64,000 nt of DNA from an uncultured Prevotella sp. (lineage in GTDB: Bacteria; Bacteroidota; Bacteroidia; Bacteroidales; Bacteroidaceae), in assembly GCA_946614435.1 (NCBI GenBank), contig CAMOGW010000010.1, positions 1 through 64,000 on the forward strand. The letters run 5' to 3'. Both the position numbers and the translations under genes were made by a program. A model generated the notes under the pieces. That model had not been told where the DNA came from. It saw only the letters and a program-made list of their open reading frames with translations, and made no database searches. This document shows, piece by piece, positions 43,062 to 52,457 of this stretch (positions are counted from its first letter, which is position 1; every line of letters begins with the position of its first letter).

Positions 43062-44834
43062 TTATTGTGCATAAGTGATGGTCATGGTCTTAACACGGAG
43101 CTGCACACCACCTTTTGCTTCGGTATGGTCGTTAATGATGGTGAAGTTGTTTCCGCTTACCGTTGCGGTCAACATGCTATTGCCCACATAGTCAGTGCCA
43201 TTGTAAGAATCACATACCATAACGACTTTTGCAATAGGCTTGTTTCCATTGATGGCGATGGTGTTTTTTGCATAGACGCGGACACCATGTGTGGCCGAAT
43301 AGAATGCAGGTGTAGTGCTGCCATCTGCCTTGCTGAAATCAATGGTAGTTCCGTCGGCAAGTGTTACTGTCGTAGGAACTGCTTGGTTTTCCCAGCCCTG
43401 GGCATCAAAGTCAACATCAATCGTATTGCTCGACTCGGTTGCCTTTGTATAAGTTAGCGTTACAGTCGTTCCGCTTACAGTCTTAGTAACATCATCTGTT
43501 GGGGGATTGGGCTCATCGTCGCCACTACCCGGGGTGAGTGAGACAAGGTAGGCTTTGTTCTGCACGGTCTCAGGGGTGTTACCCTTATAGTTGACCACCT
43601 TTCCGCATACAACCACTTCATCACCCACTTTCAGCAGGTCGCCTTCGGTGTACTTCTGATTGTTCAAGTAGAGCGTGCGGAAGCAATAGAACTCATTGTT
43701 TGCCGTTCCATCTTCAGAAATGTAGAAAGTAGCATTTCCGTAGTTGTCGGCTACGTAGTTGAATTTGATGGTTGATACCTTACCCTTGATATATATGTCT
43801 GTTTCGGACTCTTGGTCGGCAGGAAGTGATGAAACGTAATTGATAGCTCCCAGAGGGTTATATGGGTCGGCTTGTGTGCCACTGCCTTTAGCCTCACCCG
43901 GTTTAGGAGTTGGATCATCGCTGCCATCGCTTACACCATTGATAGAGTAGATATAGCAGCCTTGTGTAAACTCAGGGGTATTGCCCTTGAAGTTGACCAG
44001 TTTGCCACAGATTATAACTTCATCATTTTCCTTGATGATGTTTTCATCGGTGATTTTTTTGTTACCAGGACCTAATGCACGGTAAACGGTCAGTTCGTTG
44101 CCACCTTCTTTGCTATCGGAGATTGTGAATTCCGCATTACCAAAGCTGGTGTCAATTTTCTTGATAGTCTTGACAAAGCCTTTTGCGTAAACATTTTCAG
44201 TAGTGCCAGTTTCACCGACTTCATTACACTTTGCCAGTGCTGCAGCTACGTTGAACGGGTTGGCCAGTGTGCCGTCGCCAGTAGGCTCGCCAGACCGTTC
44301 TGAAGGCTGAGAGGGATAGATGGCACCGCCACGGTTCACACCATTGTGCTCCAGCACGAAGCCTTCCTTTTGGTTGGTCTCGATGGTTCCGTTGTAGTTG
44401 GTGATTTTGGCATTGATGACCACATCGTCGCCCACCTTCAGCTCGGGATCGCCCGATGCGAATTTCTTGTTGGCAAGGTAGTTCACGCGATAAACGTAGA
44501 ACTCGTTGCCGTGGCTGCCGTCTTCTGAGATGTAGAAGGTGGCATTGCCGTACTGAGTGGTGAACTGCTCTTCGATCTTCGACACCTTGCCCTTGATGAA
44601 TCGCCAGTCTGACACATCGCCCTGAGCCAGCTTGTTGCCGAAGTTGATGGCAGCAATGGTGTTGTAGGGGTCTTCGGGGGTCAGACCTGTACCTGCTCCA
44701 CCGGGAATCTCGGCTACGCCGGGAACGTTTTGGCCTGTGCCTGGCACGTCGTAAGGATTAGGCACGTCCGAGCAGGCCGTGAATGTCATGGCGGTCAGTG
44801 CCACGAACATCAGTTTGCTAAATAGTTTTTTCAT
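43062..44834 (-). CDS. Surface lipoprotein with three OB-fold-like domains
   Basis: A 590-residue lipoprotein (lipobox FTAC, cysteine at about residue 21). Three repeats of the same domain (about 50-165, 180-300 and 310-430) each contain a GNA(T/E)F.IS strand, a YRV-like strand and a VxxCGK(V/L)VN(Y/F)KGNTPE-like strand. The domain also forms the N-terminus of the nuclease at 8393-9694. The last 150 residues are a separate beta-rich domain (DYVGNSMLTATV, GGVQLRVKTMTITYA). It is the third gene after the TonB receptor and DUF5689 genes. Nucleic-acid binding is inferred from fold and association. Confidence 0.7.
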   Translation of the reverse strand: MKKLFSKLMFVALTAMTFTACSDVPNPYDVPGTGQNVPGVAEIPGGAGTGLTPEDPYNTIAAINFGNKLAQGDVSDWRFIKGKVSKIEEQFTTQYGNATFYISEDGSHGNEFYVYRVNYLANKKFASGDPELKVGDDVVINAKITNYNGTIETNQKEGFVLEHNGVNRGGAIYPSQPSERSGEPTGDGTLANPFNVAAALAKCNEVGETGTTENVYAKGFVKTIKKIDTSFGNAEFTISDSKEGGNELTVYRALGPGNKKITDENIIKENDEVIICGKLVNFKGNTPEFTQGCYIYSINGVSDGSDDPTPKPGEAKGSGTQADPYNPLGAINYVSSLPADQESETDIYIKGKVSTIKFNYVADNYGNATFYISEDGTANNEFYCFRTLYLNNQKYTEGDLLKVGDEVVVCGKVVNYKGNTPETVQNKAYLVSLTPGSGDDEPNPPTDDVTKTVSGTTVTLTYTKATESSNTIDVDFDAQGWENQAVPTTVTLADGTTIDFSKADGSTTPAFYSATHGVRVYAKNTIAINGNKPIAKVVMVCDSYNGTDYVGNSMLTATVSGNNFTIINDHTEAKGGVQLRVKTMTITYAQ

Positions 44835-44863
44835 ATTGTTTTTCGTTTTTTAGTTTGCGGTTA

Positions 44864-45727
44864 TTATTGAATAATCTCTATGTCGCTCTCCTTGCGGATG
44901 AGGATTTGCCATGTGTCCTTATTGCCGCTGGCATAGCGCGTGGCAATGCCGGTAATGTTGCACTTCAGCGGCTTGCCGGTAGTAGCATCGACCGGAAGCT
45001 TCTTGGCGGCAAACTTGGCATAGGTGCTGGTGCGAATCACGAGGTCGCTGGCAGAATACTCATTGAGGGCACGGTTCACGCAGCCGGCCATGATGGTGAC
45101 GGTCTTGTCCTGTGTGGAGTCGGGGGCGAAGGTGCCCTGTCCGGCCACCAGCGCGAACGACACGTTCTTCAGGGTGACCAGCTTGCCGCAGTTGGCATCC
45201 TTGTCCATGTTGATGTCGAAGTCGATGGGCTTGATGGCATTGGGATCGAGGCTGCTGGTATATTTGAAGTGCTGCTGGAACAGCTCCTTGTTCATGCGAC
45301 CGATGGAGGTGCCGTTGTAGGGCTGTCCTATCTCGGGCTGCTTGCGGTAGCCTCCGATATAGAGGTCCTTCAGGTCGATGACAATCTCCTGACCCTCGGC
45401 CAGATAGCCGTGCATGCCGCTCTGGTTGACGGCCACGATGATGGCTCCGGTCTCGTCTTGCAGTGCGAACTGCTTGTAGAGGTTCGAACCGATGTCGTTG
45501 CCGGTGACGCGGCCTTTGATCTTGATGTCGCGCTCAATCTTAGCGTTCTTGTCGCTCTCAGCAAAGACGTTGGGATAGTCGGCCTTCAGCTGGGCAATGG
45601 TGATGATGTTGTCATCGTTGATGCCCGAGTTGCCGTAGGGCGTGGTCTGAGGGTCGTCCCAGTCCTTCTGACAGGCAGTAAGTGTCAGACAGGCAAATGC
45701 CATTGCAAAATATTTCGTAAGTTTCAT
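44864..45727 (-). CDS. DUF5689 lipoprotein
   Basis: A 287-residue lipoprotein (lipobox LTAC). The segment from ITIAQLKADYPNVFAE through IKIKGRVTGNDIGSNLYKQF to GAIIVAVNQSG matches DUF5689, a domain common in Bacteroidetes lipoproteins encoded next to TonB receptors. The rest is beta-rich. Its gene lies between the receptor gene (14 bases upstream) and the OB-fold lipoprotein gene (29 bases downstream), so the three form one operon. It is probably the surface partner of the receptor. Confidence 0.8.
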   Translation of the reverse strand: MKLTKYFAMAFACLTLTACQKDWDDPQTTPYGNSGINDDNIITIAQLKADYPNVFAESDKNAKIERDIKIKGRVTGNDIGSNLYKQFALQDETGAIIVAVNQSGMHGYLAEGQEIVIDLKDLYIGGYRKQPEIGQPYNGTSIGRMNKELFQQHFKYTSSLDPNAIKPIDFDINMDKDANCGKLVTLKNVSFALVAGQGTFAPDSTQDKTVTIMAGCVNRALNEYSASDLVIRTSTYAKFAAKKLPVDATTGKPLKCNITGIATRYASGNKDTWQILIRKESDIEIIQ

Positions 45728-45741
45728 GTCGTCAGCTGTTT

Positions 45742-48279
45742 TTAGAATTGAAAATTAATCATGAGCATACCATTGATGCCGTTGGCATAGAACTTATAGG
45801 GACTGTTCTGGAACGAGTAGGTGCGGATGGCATCGCCGTTCTCGTCAACGTCGGTGCGGCTCTGCTCGCGTCCGCCGGTCACAATCTTCGTGTTGTTCAG
45901 GATGTTGGTCACCATCAGGTTGACACCTAAGCGGCGACCGTGGCGCAGGAACCATGTCTTGCCGATAGAGGCATCGAGCATGAAGCCGCCCTTGCCCTTG
46001 GCCTGTTCGGGATAGGTGGCAGCGATGGGGTTGCCGTCGTTGTCGTAGGTGGTGCTGGTCTGATGGCTCTCGTAGCGAGTTACGGGCGTATAATAGAGAT
46101 AGATGCGGTCGTAGTAGTTGCCGATGAGGTCGATGTACCATCCCTTGGTGTGGATGCTCAGGTCGAGGCTGCCGGCGGTGAGGGGGGTACATCCCTCGCG
46201 CATACCTTTATTATGTACGATGTCGTCGTAGGTCTTACCATCCTCAGAGAGCATGTAGCTCACGTTGGCATTGTTCACGTACTTGGCGTCGCTGATGGTG
46301 CCGAGGGCTTTCAGGTTCAGCCAGCTGGTGATCTTGAAGTCCATGCCGAGCTCAACGCCATAGTATTCTTTCTGAATGCCCGAAAGCGACACGTAGGTGA
46401 ACGAACGGCGGTCGTCCATGTAGTACATGCTTTGTTCGGTCACGTCTTCCAGGTGGCTGTAGTAGGCATTCAGGTTGGCCTTGAGCCATGTGGTCTGCAC
46501 GCGATAGCCCAACTCAGCCGAGAAAATCTTCTCCTGCTTCAGGTCTTTCACGAAATCATTGTTGATCTGTGCAGCCTGGAAAGCGGTGCGTGCCACAGGA
46601 GCCTTGAGCTCGTAGCCCAGACCGAACTGGAGGGAGTGGCCACGGCTGAGATCGACCAATGCACCGGCCTTCACACCGCCGTCAAGGAACTTGGCCGTGC
46701 CGCTCTTGCCAAACGAGTTGTTGGGAGCCAGACCATTGCGCATCTTGCCTTCGCGCTGCATGGTCACGCCGCTGATACGACCGTTGACGAACAGGTGGGC
46801 TGCCTCATAGTCGCTGGACAGTCCGGCCCAGAGCTGTGCTTTGTTCACGTAGATGTTGTAGTCGTAGCCGAAGCGGTCGCCCTTGCCCACCACCTTGTTG
46901 GGATTGTTCAGGTCGTACTGTGCCTCGGGGCTGTTCTCACCGTAGTTCTTGATGACGTAGGTGTTCACGTTGTGGAAGCGGGTGGCGCCCAGCAGGTCGT
47001 CCATCGTCTGATAGTGCATGCCCTTATTGGTGGAGAGCTGCAAGCCTGCATTCAGCGTGGTGAAGGTGGAAAGGGCCTTCTTCAGGGTTGAAGCCAAGCT
47101 GAAAGAGAGCTGATCGTCGTGATAGCGCTGCAGGTAGTACATGGCATCGCTGCCCTGGACACTGGCCATGCGGTTGGCAAAGTAGAGACGATCCCAGTTG
47201 ATCTGGCGGTTCTCCTTCGAGGCGCTCAGATAGTTGTAGGCGGCCTGCCAGTTGCCCATAGCAATTTCGTCGCGATCGGTACGGGCCATGGGGTCCCACA
47301 CATTGAAGTAGTAGCTGGGCATGCTTGAGTAATAGTCGGGAGCAGGGTTACTGGAGTTGTTGTAGTTCAGACGACTGGAGCTATACATGGAGTACTTGCC
47401 CAGAAACGAGGTCACCAGCTTGGTCTGATCGTCAATCTTCCAGTCCCATGTGAGCAGCGCAGCCGGTGAGAAGTCCTTCACGATGCGCGAGTTGCGCTTC
47501 TTGCCGTCCTGATAGCCCCATGCCGGGTTGTAGAGGTTGTTGTTGGCAATCCAGTACATCTCGTCGGTCGAGGCAGCCTGCGTGCCGCGTTCGGTGGGGT
47601 TGCCCCAAGTGACGAGCGACAGGGCGTGATGGTCGTTGAAGACCTTCTCAAGGCCGAGGAAATAGCTCAGCGAGTTGTAGGAAGTTCCCTCGACGAAGCC
47701 CGTGCCGTTGCCCCAGCGATAGGTGAGGCTTCCGGTGAAAGCCCATCCTTTGTTGGTGAGGCCCGTATTGTAGGTGTACATGGCGCGTGCGTTGTAGTTG
47801 CGGTTGGCACCAGCCAGCGACACGCGATGCCCGGTGGCAAACTTAGACGGGCGGAAGTCGTAGTTGTTCGAGCCGGCCATGCCTGCCATCATGTAGTTGT
47901 TGTCCTCGAAGGGCAGTGTGTTTTCAGAACCGCGTGTCTGGTTGTTCAGTCCGCCCACGAAGGAGTAGCGAAACTCACCGCGCTCTACATCGTTCACGGG
48001 GTTGCCGTTGATGTAAATATCGTTGTACTTCGCATTGAAGGCACGATACTTGAATCTCGCAGGACTGAACCGATAGCCCACTTCGCTGGCATACACATTG
48101 CGGTTCGACGAGATGACGGAGATGTTCTGCGTCACATCGTCGTCCTCGCCCAACTGTGCTTCAGTGAAGGTAAATGCCTGTTCGCTCTGCATGTCGATGG
48201 CCAGCGAGTCTGCTTGCTGAGCCAATGCAGCGGGCGATAAGCATAGTGCCGTCACCAGTAGTTTCAGCTTTTTTTTCAT
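45742..48279 (-). CDS. TonB-dependent outer-membrane receptor
   Basis: An 845-residue outer-membrane receptor with a signal peptide (about 1-20). A plug region (about 55-190) is followed by a long beta-barrel rich in aromatic strands, ending in a terminal phenylalanine (MLMINFQF) as expected for BamA insertion. It lacks the N-terminal carboxypeptidase-like domain of SusC proteins. It would import a large substrate delivered by the two downstream lipoproteins. The substrate is not known. It is first in the operon, behind a good promoter. Confidence 0.87.
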   Translation of the reverse strand: MKKKLKLLVTALCLSPAALAQQADSLAIDMQSEQAFTFTEAQLGEDDDVTQNISVISSNRNVYASEVGYRFSPARFKYRAFNAKYNDIYINGNPVNDVERGEFRYSFVGGLNNQTRGSENTLPFEDNNYMMAGMAGSNNYDFRPSKFATGHRVSLAGANRNYNARAMYTYNTGLTNKGWAFTGSLTYRWGNGTGFVEGTSYNSLSYFLGLEKVFNDHHALSLVTWGNPTERGTQAASTDEMYWIANNNLYNPAWGYQDGKKRNSRIVKDFSPAALLTWDWKIDDQTKLVTSFLGKYSMYSSSRLNYNNSSNPAPDYYSSMPSYYFNVWDPMARTDRDEIAMGNWQAAYNYLSASKENRQINWDRLYFANRMASVQGSDAMYYLQRYHDDQLSFSLASTLKKALSTFTTLNAGLQLSTNKGMHYQTMDDLLGATRFHNVNTYVIKNYGENSPEAQYDLNNPNKVVGKGDRFGYDYNIYVNKAQLWAGLSSDYEAAHLFVNGRISGVTMQREGKMRNGLAPNNSFGKSGTAKFLDGGVKAGALVDLSRGHSLQFGLGYELKAPVARTAFQAAQINNDFVKDLKQEKIFSAELGYRVQTTWLKANLNAYYSHLEDVTEQSMYYMDDRRSFTYVSLSGIQKEYYGVELGMDFKITSWLNLKALGTISDAKYVNNANVSYMLSEDGKTYDDIVHNKGMREGCTPLTAGSLDLSIHTKGWYIDLIGNYYDRIYLYYTPVTRYESHQTSTTYDNDGNPIAATYPEQAKGKGGFMLDASIGKTWFLRHGRRLGVNLMVTNILNNTKIVTGGREQSRTDVDENGDAIRTYSFQNSPYKFYANGINGMLMINFQF

Positions 48280-48319
48280 AAGAAATAGTTTTTTCGGTTA
48301 ATAAATATAGTTTCTTGCG

Positions 48320-48350
48320 CAAAATTAATTAAAAAAAGTGAACTCGCAAA
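48320..48350 (-). promoter_or_regulatory. Promoter of the TonB receptor operon
   Basis: Minus-strand TTTG (48347-48350) and TAATTTTG (48320-48327) with 19 bases between, 40 bases before the receptor start. Confidence 0.6.
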
Positions 48351-48408
48351 CAAAACTGATGCGAATTTGAACTAAATCCAACAAATAATACTCTTTTCTG
48401 TCTGAAAA

Positions 48409-48843
48409 TCAATATTTACGGAAGTGAAAACGATACAAATCGTTGCGGAGTACCATTTGGCTACTATTGAGCTGTTCAACAGCCAGTGTCTCGTCCAGAT
48501 GCTGTATGCCGAAGATGCGGAGCGTAGCAGGATCGGTGACCACGCTGTCGGAGATGGCTTTGTTGTCGCTGATGGGATTGAAGATGCGCAGTGTGGCATC
48601 TGAATGCTCGAAGCGGAAGAACACATTCTTCTCAATGTCGTCCAGCTTCTTGATTTCCAGCAGATGGTGCTGCACCGCCCAGAAAACTGACGATTCGGTC
48701 ATGTCAGCCGACTGGCCACTGGCGAGTGTGTCCATCTGTGTCAGTTTCCAGTATCCGTCCAGATGGCCGTTGTCTGAATGCTCTATGTCGCAGGCTGTCA
48801 GTGCGACGACGGCCAGGAGCAGGCCGATGATGTGTCGTTTCAT
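48409..48843 (-). CDS. Small lipocalin-like lipoprotein
   Basis: A 144-residue lipoprotein (lipobox LTAC). HLDGYWKLTQMDTL near residue 27 is the usual opening of lipocalin-like domains, and the rest is beta-rich with FRFEHSDATLRIF. Its ATG overlaps the TAA of the Wzi-like gene (TAATG), so translation is coupled. The upstream TTG at 48852 is a less likely start. It is the last gene of the inositol-lipid operon. Confidence 0.65.
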   Translation of the reverse strand: MKRHIIGLLLAVVALTACDIEHSDNGHLDGYWKLTQMDTLASGQSADMTESSVFWAVQHHLLEIKKLDDIEKNVFFRFEHSDATLRIFNPISDNKAISDSVVTDPATLRIFGIQHLDETLAVEQLNSSQMVLRNDLYRFHFRKY

Positions 48844-50375
48844 TATTCCCAAAGGTTAAATCGTTTGGTAATGGTGAGCTGTCCGCCGAAGTTGTTGCCT
48901 AATAGCTGGCCGTGGTCCAGGCCGATAGAAGCCTTGATGCCCCAGCCTGGCATGCTGCTGAACTCGCAGAAGCAATATTCGGCTTCGGCCAGCAGGCTCA
49001 GGTTGTTCTGAGGTTCGGTGAACGGCAGTTCGTAGTGCCCCCAGCCGCGCTGCCAAGTGGCCAGCACGCGGTAGCGCAGTTGGTCGGTGGGTGTTCCGCT
49101 GATTCCCAAGTGCCAGGCCCAGAAGCGGTTGTTATACACCTTGATCTGAGAGTTGTCGTTGTAAAGGGGCGAGCGGTAGAGTGGGTTGCCCATCACCTGT
49201 CCCCAGTGCTGCCAGCCCGTATGAATGTAGTGATTGTAATAGTTGTCGAGACCTCCGATGTGATCGGACAGGTGATAGGTGCGGTCATGATAGATGGGAC
49301 CGCTCTGATACTTGGTGTAGATGTACTCTAAGACAATGTCGTTCAGCCAGCGGAAGTTGCGCAGTTTCAGTTCGGCACCCAGCATGATGTCCTTCAGGTC
49401 GTAGCGGAAGTAGCGCTTGTCCTTCCACACATTGAACTCCTCGCCCTTGCCATAGCCGTCGTAGTCGATGAAGAACATCTGTGAGTGGTCTTCGAAGAAA
49501 TGGTCGGCATAGATGCCAAGATACCATTTCTCGTAGTCAAAGTTGAAGCGCAGCAGATAGCTTCCTAAGTGGTTGCCCGCCTTGTTCTCATAGATCCCTT
49601 CGCCCACATCGCCGCCACTGGGAATGAAGGCTCGGAGCGCACCTTTCACTCCGTCTTCATTCTTGATTACAGGCACGGGATTATTTGGGTCGCTATATGA
49701 AGTGCCACCATACTGACAGGCCATCTCCAGACCGAGCTCTACCGTGAAAGGCTTGTCAGGGCGTCCCACACGAATGTAGCCGGCTTTGGTGTGAATCTTG
49801 GTATGCTCGGTGTGCTTGTAGATGCCTTCTGTGAACTTGCGCTGCCAGCCGTCATCGGTCTGCATGCCGTATGCAATGTGGCCTTTCACGCCGACCCATT
49901 TCTTGGTGAAGGGTATGTTCCAGTATTCGGGCAGTGACAAACGCACGCTGGGCACGGGGCGGGCATTGATGCCGAGCGTCTGCGAACCACTGCTCAGCCG
50001 GTTGTTCTTCAGCTGCATGGGCTGCTCCTTGCTGCCCACGGTGAGCAGTCCTTTCAGCCAGCGCACCTCTCCGTAGAGTTGATGTACGATGAAGACACTC
50101 GAGTAGTTTGCTGCCACGGCTAAGTCGGCTCCGAATGAATAGTCCCATCGGTGAGTGGAGTCGGCTATGAGCGGGCGGAACACGCCGGCCCTCACGTAGC
50201 CGTTAAACCGCTCCAACGAGCTGAGGCCATACTTGTTGGCATTCAGCCAGAGCGGCGTGTGGTCGCCTGCAGTTGCTGATACCTGTGCTTCGGTGCGCAT
50301 CTCAATCTGCGCCGGAAGCATGGTGGCCACTGTCAGCATCGACAGCAAAAACAAGAGCTTGAGAGTCTTCATCAT
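48843..50375 (-). CDS. Wzi-family capsule assembly outer-membrane protein
   Basis: A 510-residue outer-membrane beta-barrel with a signal peptide (about 1-22, LPAQ). TPLWLNANKYGLSSLE near residue 40, SLPEYWNIPFTKKWVGVKGH and the late histidine-rich loops match the capsule assembly protein Wzi of Bacteroidetes. In E. coli Wzi binds capsule at the surface. Its start overlaps the stop of the Aur1-like gene by ATGA, tying it to the inositol-lipid genes rather than to the polysaccharide locus. Confidence 0.8.
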   Translation of the reverse strand: MMKTLKLLFLLSMLTVATMLPAQIEMRTEAQVSATAGDHTPLWLNANKYGLSSLERFNGYVRAGVFRPLIADSTHRWDYSFGADLAVAANYSSVFIVHQLYGEVRWLKGLLTVGSKEQPMQLKNNRLSSGSQTLGINARPVPSVRLSLPEYWNIPFTKKWVGVKGHIAYGMQTDDGWQRKFTEGIYKHTEHTKIHTKAGYIRVGRPDKPFTVELGLEMACQYGGTSYSDPNNPVPVIKNEDGVKGALRAFIPSGGDVGEGIYENKAGNHLGSYLLRFNFDYEKWYLGIYADHFFEDHSQMFFIDYDGYGKGEEFNVWKDKRYFRYDLKDIMLGAELKLRNFRWLNDIVLEYIYTKYQSGPIYHDRTYHLSDHIGGLDNYYNHYIHTGWQHWGQVMGNPLYRSPLYNDNSQIKVYNNRFWAWHLGISGTPTDQLRYRVLATWQRGWGHYELPFTEPQNNLSLLAEAEYCFCEFSSMPGWGIKASIGLDHGQLLGNNFGGQLTITKRFNLWE

Positions 50376-51319
50376 GAAATATAGTTCGCGTAGGATTGAA
50401 AGAATCGTTTGAAGAAAGGCAGGCGCATCACTACTTGCTCGAAGATGGCGATGCCCACAAAAGCTGTGAGAATGCCCAACAGCACATCTATCACATAGTG
50501 GTGGCAGGAATAGACCGCTGTGCACCAAATGCCCAGTGTGACGATGCAGCAGCACAATATGAGCCCCTTTGACTGACGGCTCATCACCGCATAGATGGTG
50601 GCTATGAGCATGTAGGCCGAATGCAACGAGGGTATGGCTGCGAAGATGTTGGAGTTGTTGACGTAGATACTGCCGAAGACGGGAAAGCCTATCAAGTCGT
50701 CGAACCGTCCAAGTCCGGCCACGTTGCCAGGAGTGTTGAAGTCTGGCTCAAAACCGAAGTTGATGGCGTACCAAGGTGGGGCAGCGGGGTGAATGTAATA
50801 GCCCGCAAAGCCTACGAAGTTGGTAAATAGGAACCCCAAAGCGAAGCGGAGGTAGAAATGGCGCTCACCCTTGAAGAACAGGTATATTCCGAAAGCCATA
50901 GGGCCGGGAACCCAGCACAGATAGAAGATACCCGCCAAGAGGTCGGCTATCCACGAGTTGTGCAGGTTGAAGTATTCACCGGGTATCAGCGTGCCGTTTT
51001 CAGTGGCAATGCCGAAGAGTGCCTTTTCTGCCTCGTAGATGTCCTGAATGTCGATGGGGTTCACCCTGTAGTTGGGGTAGAGACGCATCCAGTCGTAGCT
51101 GATCTCAAATGCCACGAAAGGCAGCAGGGCCACAGCCAGTTTGCGGGTTAGAGGGTGGGCAAAGAAAAGCAGGTTGAAAAGGCTCAGCATGAGAATGTGG
51201 TTGCCATTGATGCCCACAAACGTGCCTTGGAGTAAAAAGAACAGAATCGTGAAAACGATGTCGAAGATGACCTCGCGTCGTGTGATGCTCTGTATGTCGA
51301 ATAACTTGAATTTTGCCAT
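50372..51319 (-). CDS. PAP2/Aur1-like inositol phospholipid enzyme
   Basis: A 315-residue membrane protein with about six helices. The IHPAAPPWYAINFG motif near residue 177 is the hallmark of Aur1-type PAP2_3 enzymes. PSLHSAYMLIATIYA near residue 228 and CHHYVIDVLLG near residue 271 provide the two catalytic histidines and the aspartate. Aur1 in yeast makes inositol phosphorylceramide. Bacteroides inositol-lipid clusters include a homolog proposed to make inositol phosphosphingolipid, so the same role is likely here. It is 14 bases after the phosphatidyltransferase gene. Confidence 0.8.
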   Translation of the reverse strand: MAKFKLFDIQSITRREVIFDIVFTILFFLLQGTFVGINGNHILMLSLFNLLFFAHPLTRKLAVALLPFVAFEISYDWMRLYPNYRVNPIDIQDIYEAEKALFGIATENGTLIPGEYFNLHNSWIADLLAGIFYLCWVPGPMAFGIYLFFKGERHFYLRFALGFLFTNFVGFAGYYIHPAAPPWYAINFGFEPDFNTPGNVAGLGRFDDLIGFPVFGSIYVNNSNIFAAIPSLHSAYMLIATIYAVMSRQSKGLILCCCIVTLGIWCTAVYSCHHYVIDVLLGILTAFVGIAIFEQVVMRLPFFKRFFQSYANYIS

Positions 51320-51333
51320 GAATTAATTTGTGG

Positions 51334-51993
51334 TTAGGACTTTTTTCCGTCGCATTCGTTCAGTGCGTTGTAGCAGTGGGCTACACGCCAGAAAGCGGTG
51401 AAGTTAGCCAGTACGGCAATCATGATCATGCCTCCTGCCAGCCACCATAGTTCATCAGTACAGCCGGTAATGATGCCCACGATGGCAGTAATCACAACGC
51501 GCTCAGGACGCTGCATCAGTCCTACTTTGCATTCAATATTAAGACCCTCGGCACGGGCTCGAACATAGCTCACCATGATAGAGCCCACAAGGGCGGCAAA
51601 TGTGGTCACTCCCAGCCAGAACCAGTCGGCCTTGATGAAGATGAGGCAGATGGCAAAGAGGGTGACCAGCTCACTGTAGCGGTCGAGCGTAGAGTCCCAT
51701 AAGGCTCCGAATGTTGACGACATGTTGCCTGTACGAGCCAGTCGGCCATCCATCATGTCGAACAGGCCAGCCGCTAAGATGATGAAGCCGCCCCAGCCAA
51801 TGAGTGGATAGGGGTCTTGTGAACCGTCTTCGAAGGCCAGTGCAGCCTCTAAGAAGAACCACATGGCAACAAGATTGCCTATGAATCCTAAAGTGGTGAC
51901 AATGTTTGGAGTGAAACCCATGCGTATCATGAGCCTGATGAGAGGGTCAATCACATGGTAAATGAGTTTTTGTAAAAAATCTCGATAGTTCAT
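51334..51993 (-). CDS. CDP-alcohol phosphatidyltransferase (phosphatidylinositol-phosphate synthase)
   Basis: A 219-residue membrane enzyme with six or so helices. The complete family motif is present at about residues 79-102: DGRLAR, eight residues, G, three, D, three, D, giving all four metal-binding aspartates. With myo-inositol-1-phosphate synthase and a PgpA-like phosphatase in the same cluster, the likely alcohol substrate is inositol-1-phosphate, producing phosphatidylinositol phosphate. It overlaps the GtrA gene by ATGA. Confidence 0.88.
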   Translation of the reverse strand: MNYRDFLQKLIYHVIDPLIRLMIRMGFTPNIVTTLGFIGNLVAMWFFLEAALAFEDGSQDPYPLIGWGGFIILAAGLFDMMDGRLARTGNMSSTFGALWDSTLDRYSELVTLFAICLIFIKADWFWLGVTTFAALVGSIMVSYVRARAEGLNIECKVGLMQRPERVVITAIVGIITGCTDELWWLAGGMIMIAVLANFTAFWRVAHCYNALNECDGKKS

Positions 51994-52457
51994 TTCTTGT
52001 TTTTGTTTTTATTTTCTTTTCTTCTTTCTCTTCTTTGCTTGATATGCTCAACGATATGGGTGTCGCGATAGACAAACAGCCGCTGCAACTGGTAGTTCCA
52101 TAGCAGGGCTACGCAAACAGCTACGACAATCTTGGCGAAAATGAAGTATTGGCCGGAAAGCTCGGTGAGCGCAAAGGTGCCGGCAGTGTTGAGCAAAATG
52201 CTGCCCGACCAGACAATGGCATACTTGACGGCGATGGCTCGCTTCCTGAGCTCGCGGGTGTCATCGAACACCCAGCGATAGTTCACGATGCAGTTGACAA
52301 TGCCACCACTGAGCGCACCGCAGAACGAAGCCCACACATAGTAGATGCCGAAGAGCTCGGCCAGCAGCATGGAGACACTGAAATCAGCAATCGTGGCTAC
52401 CTGAGCTGAGAACTGCGCTTTACTGAAAGTCCATATTTCATGTCTCAGCTTCCCCAT
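51990..52457 (-). CDS. GtrA family membrane protein
   Basis: A 155-residue protein with four membrane helices of the GtrA family (FSAQVATIADFSVSMLLAEL, GGIVNCIVNYRWVF). GtrA proteins are associated with moving lipid-linked sugars across the membrane. In this cluster it could flip an inositol lipid; that is inference. The start is ATG 52457 or 52466; both lie in the end of the PgpA-like gene. A highly basic tail (RRERRKENKNKNKK) follows the last helix. Confidence 0.8.
   Translation of the reverse strand: MGKLRHEIWTFSKAQFSAQVATIADFSVSMLLAELFGIYYVWASFCGALSGGIVNCIVNYRWVFDDTRELRKRAIAVKYAIVWSGSILLNTAGTFALTELSGQYFIFAKIVVAVCVALLWNYQLQRLFVYRDTHIVEHIKQRRERRKENKNKNKK

Noticed and set aside
45940..47091. 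383-codon plus-strand frame inside the TonB receptor gene
   Set aside because: Antisense shadow of the receptor; valine- and histidine-rich composition without a recognisable fold.
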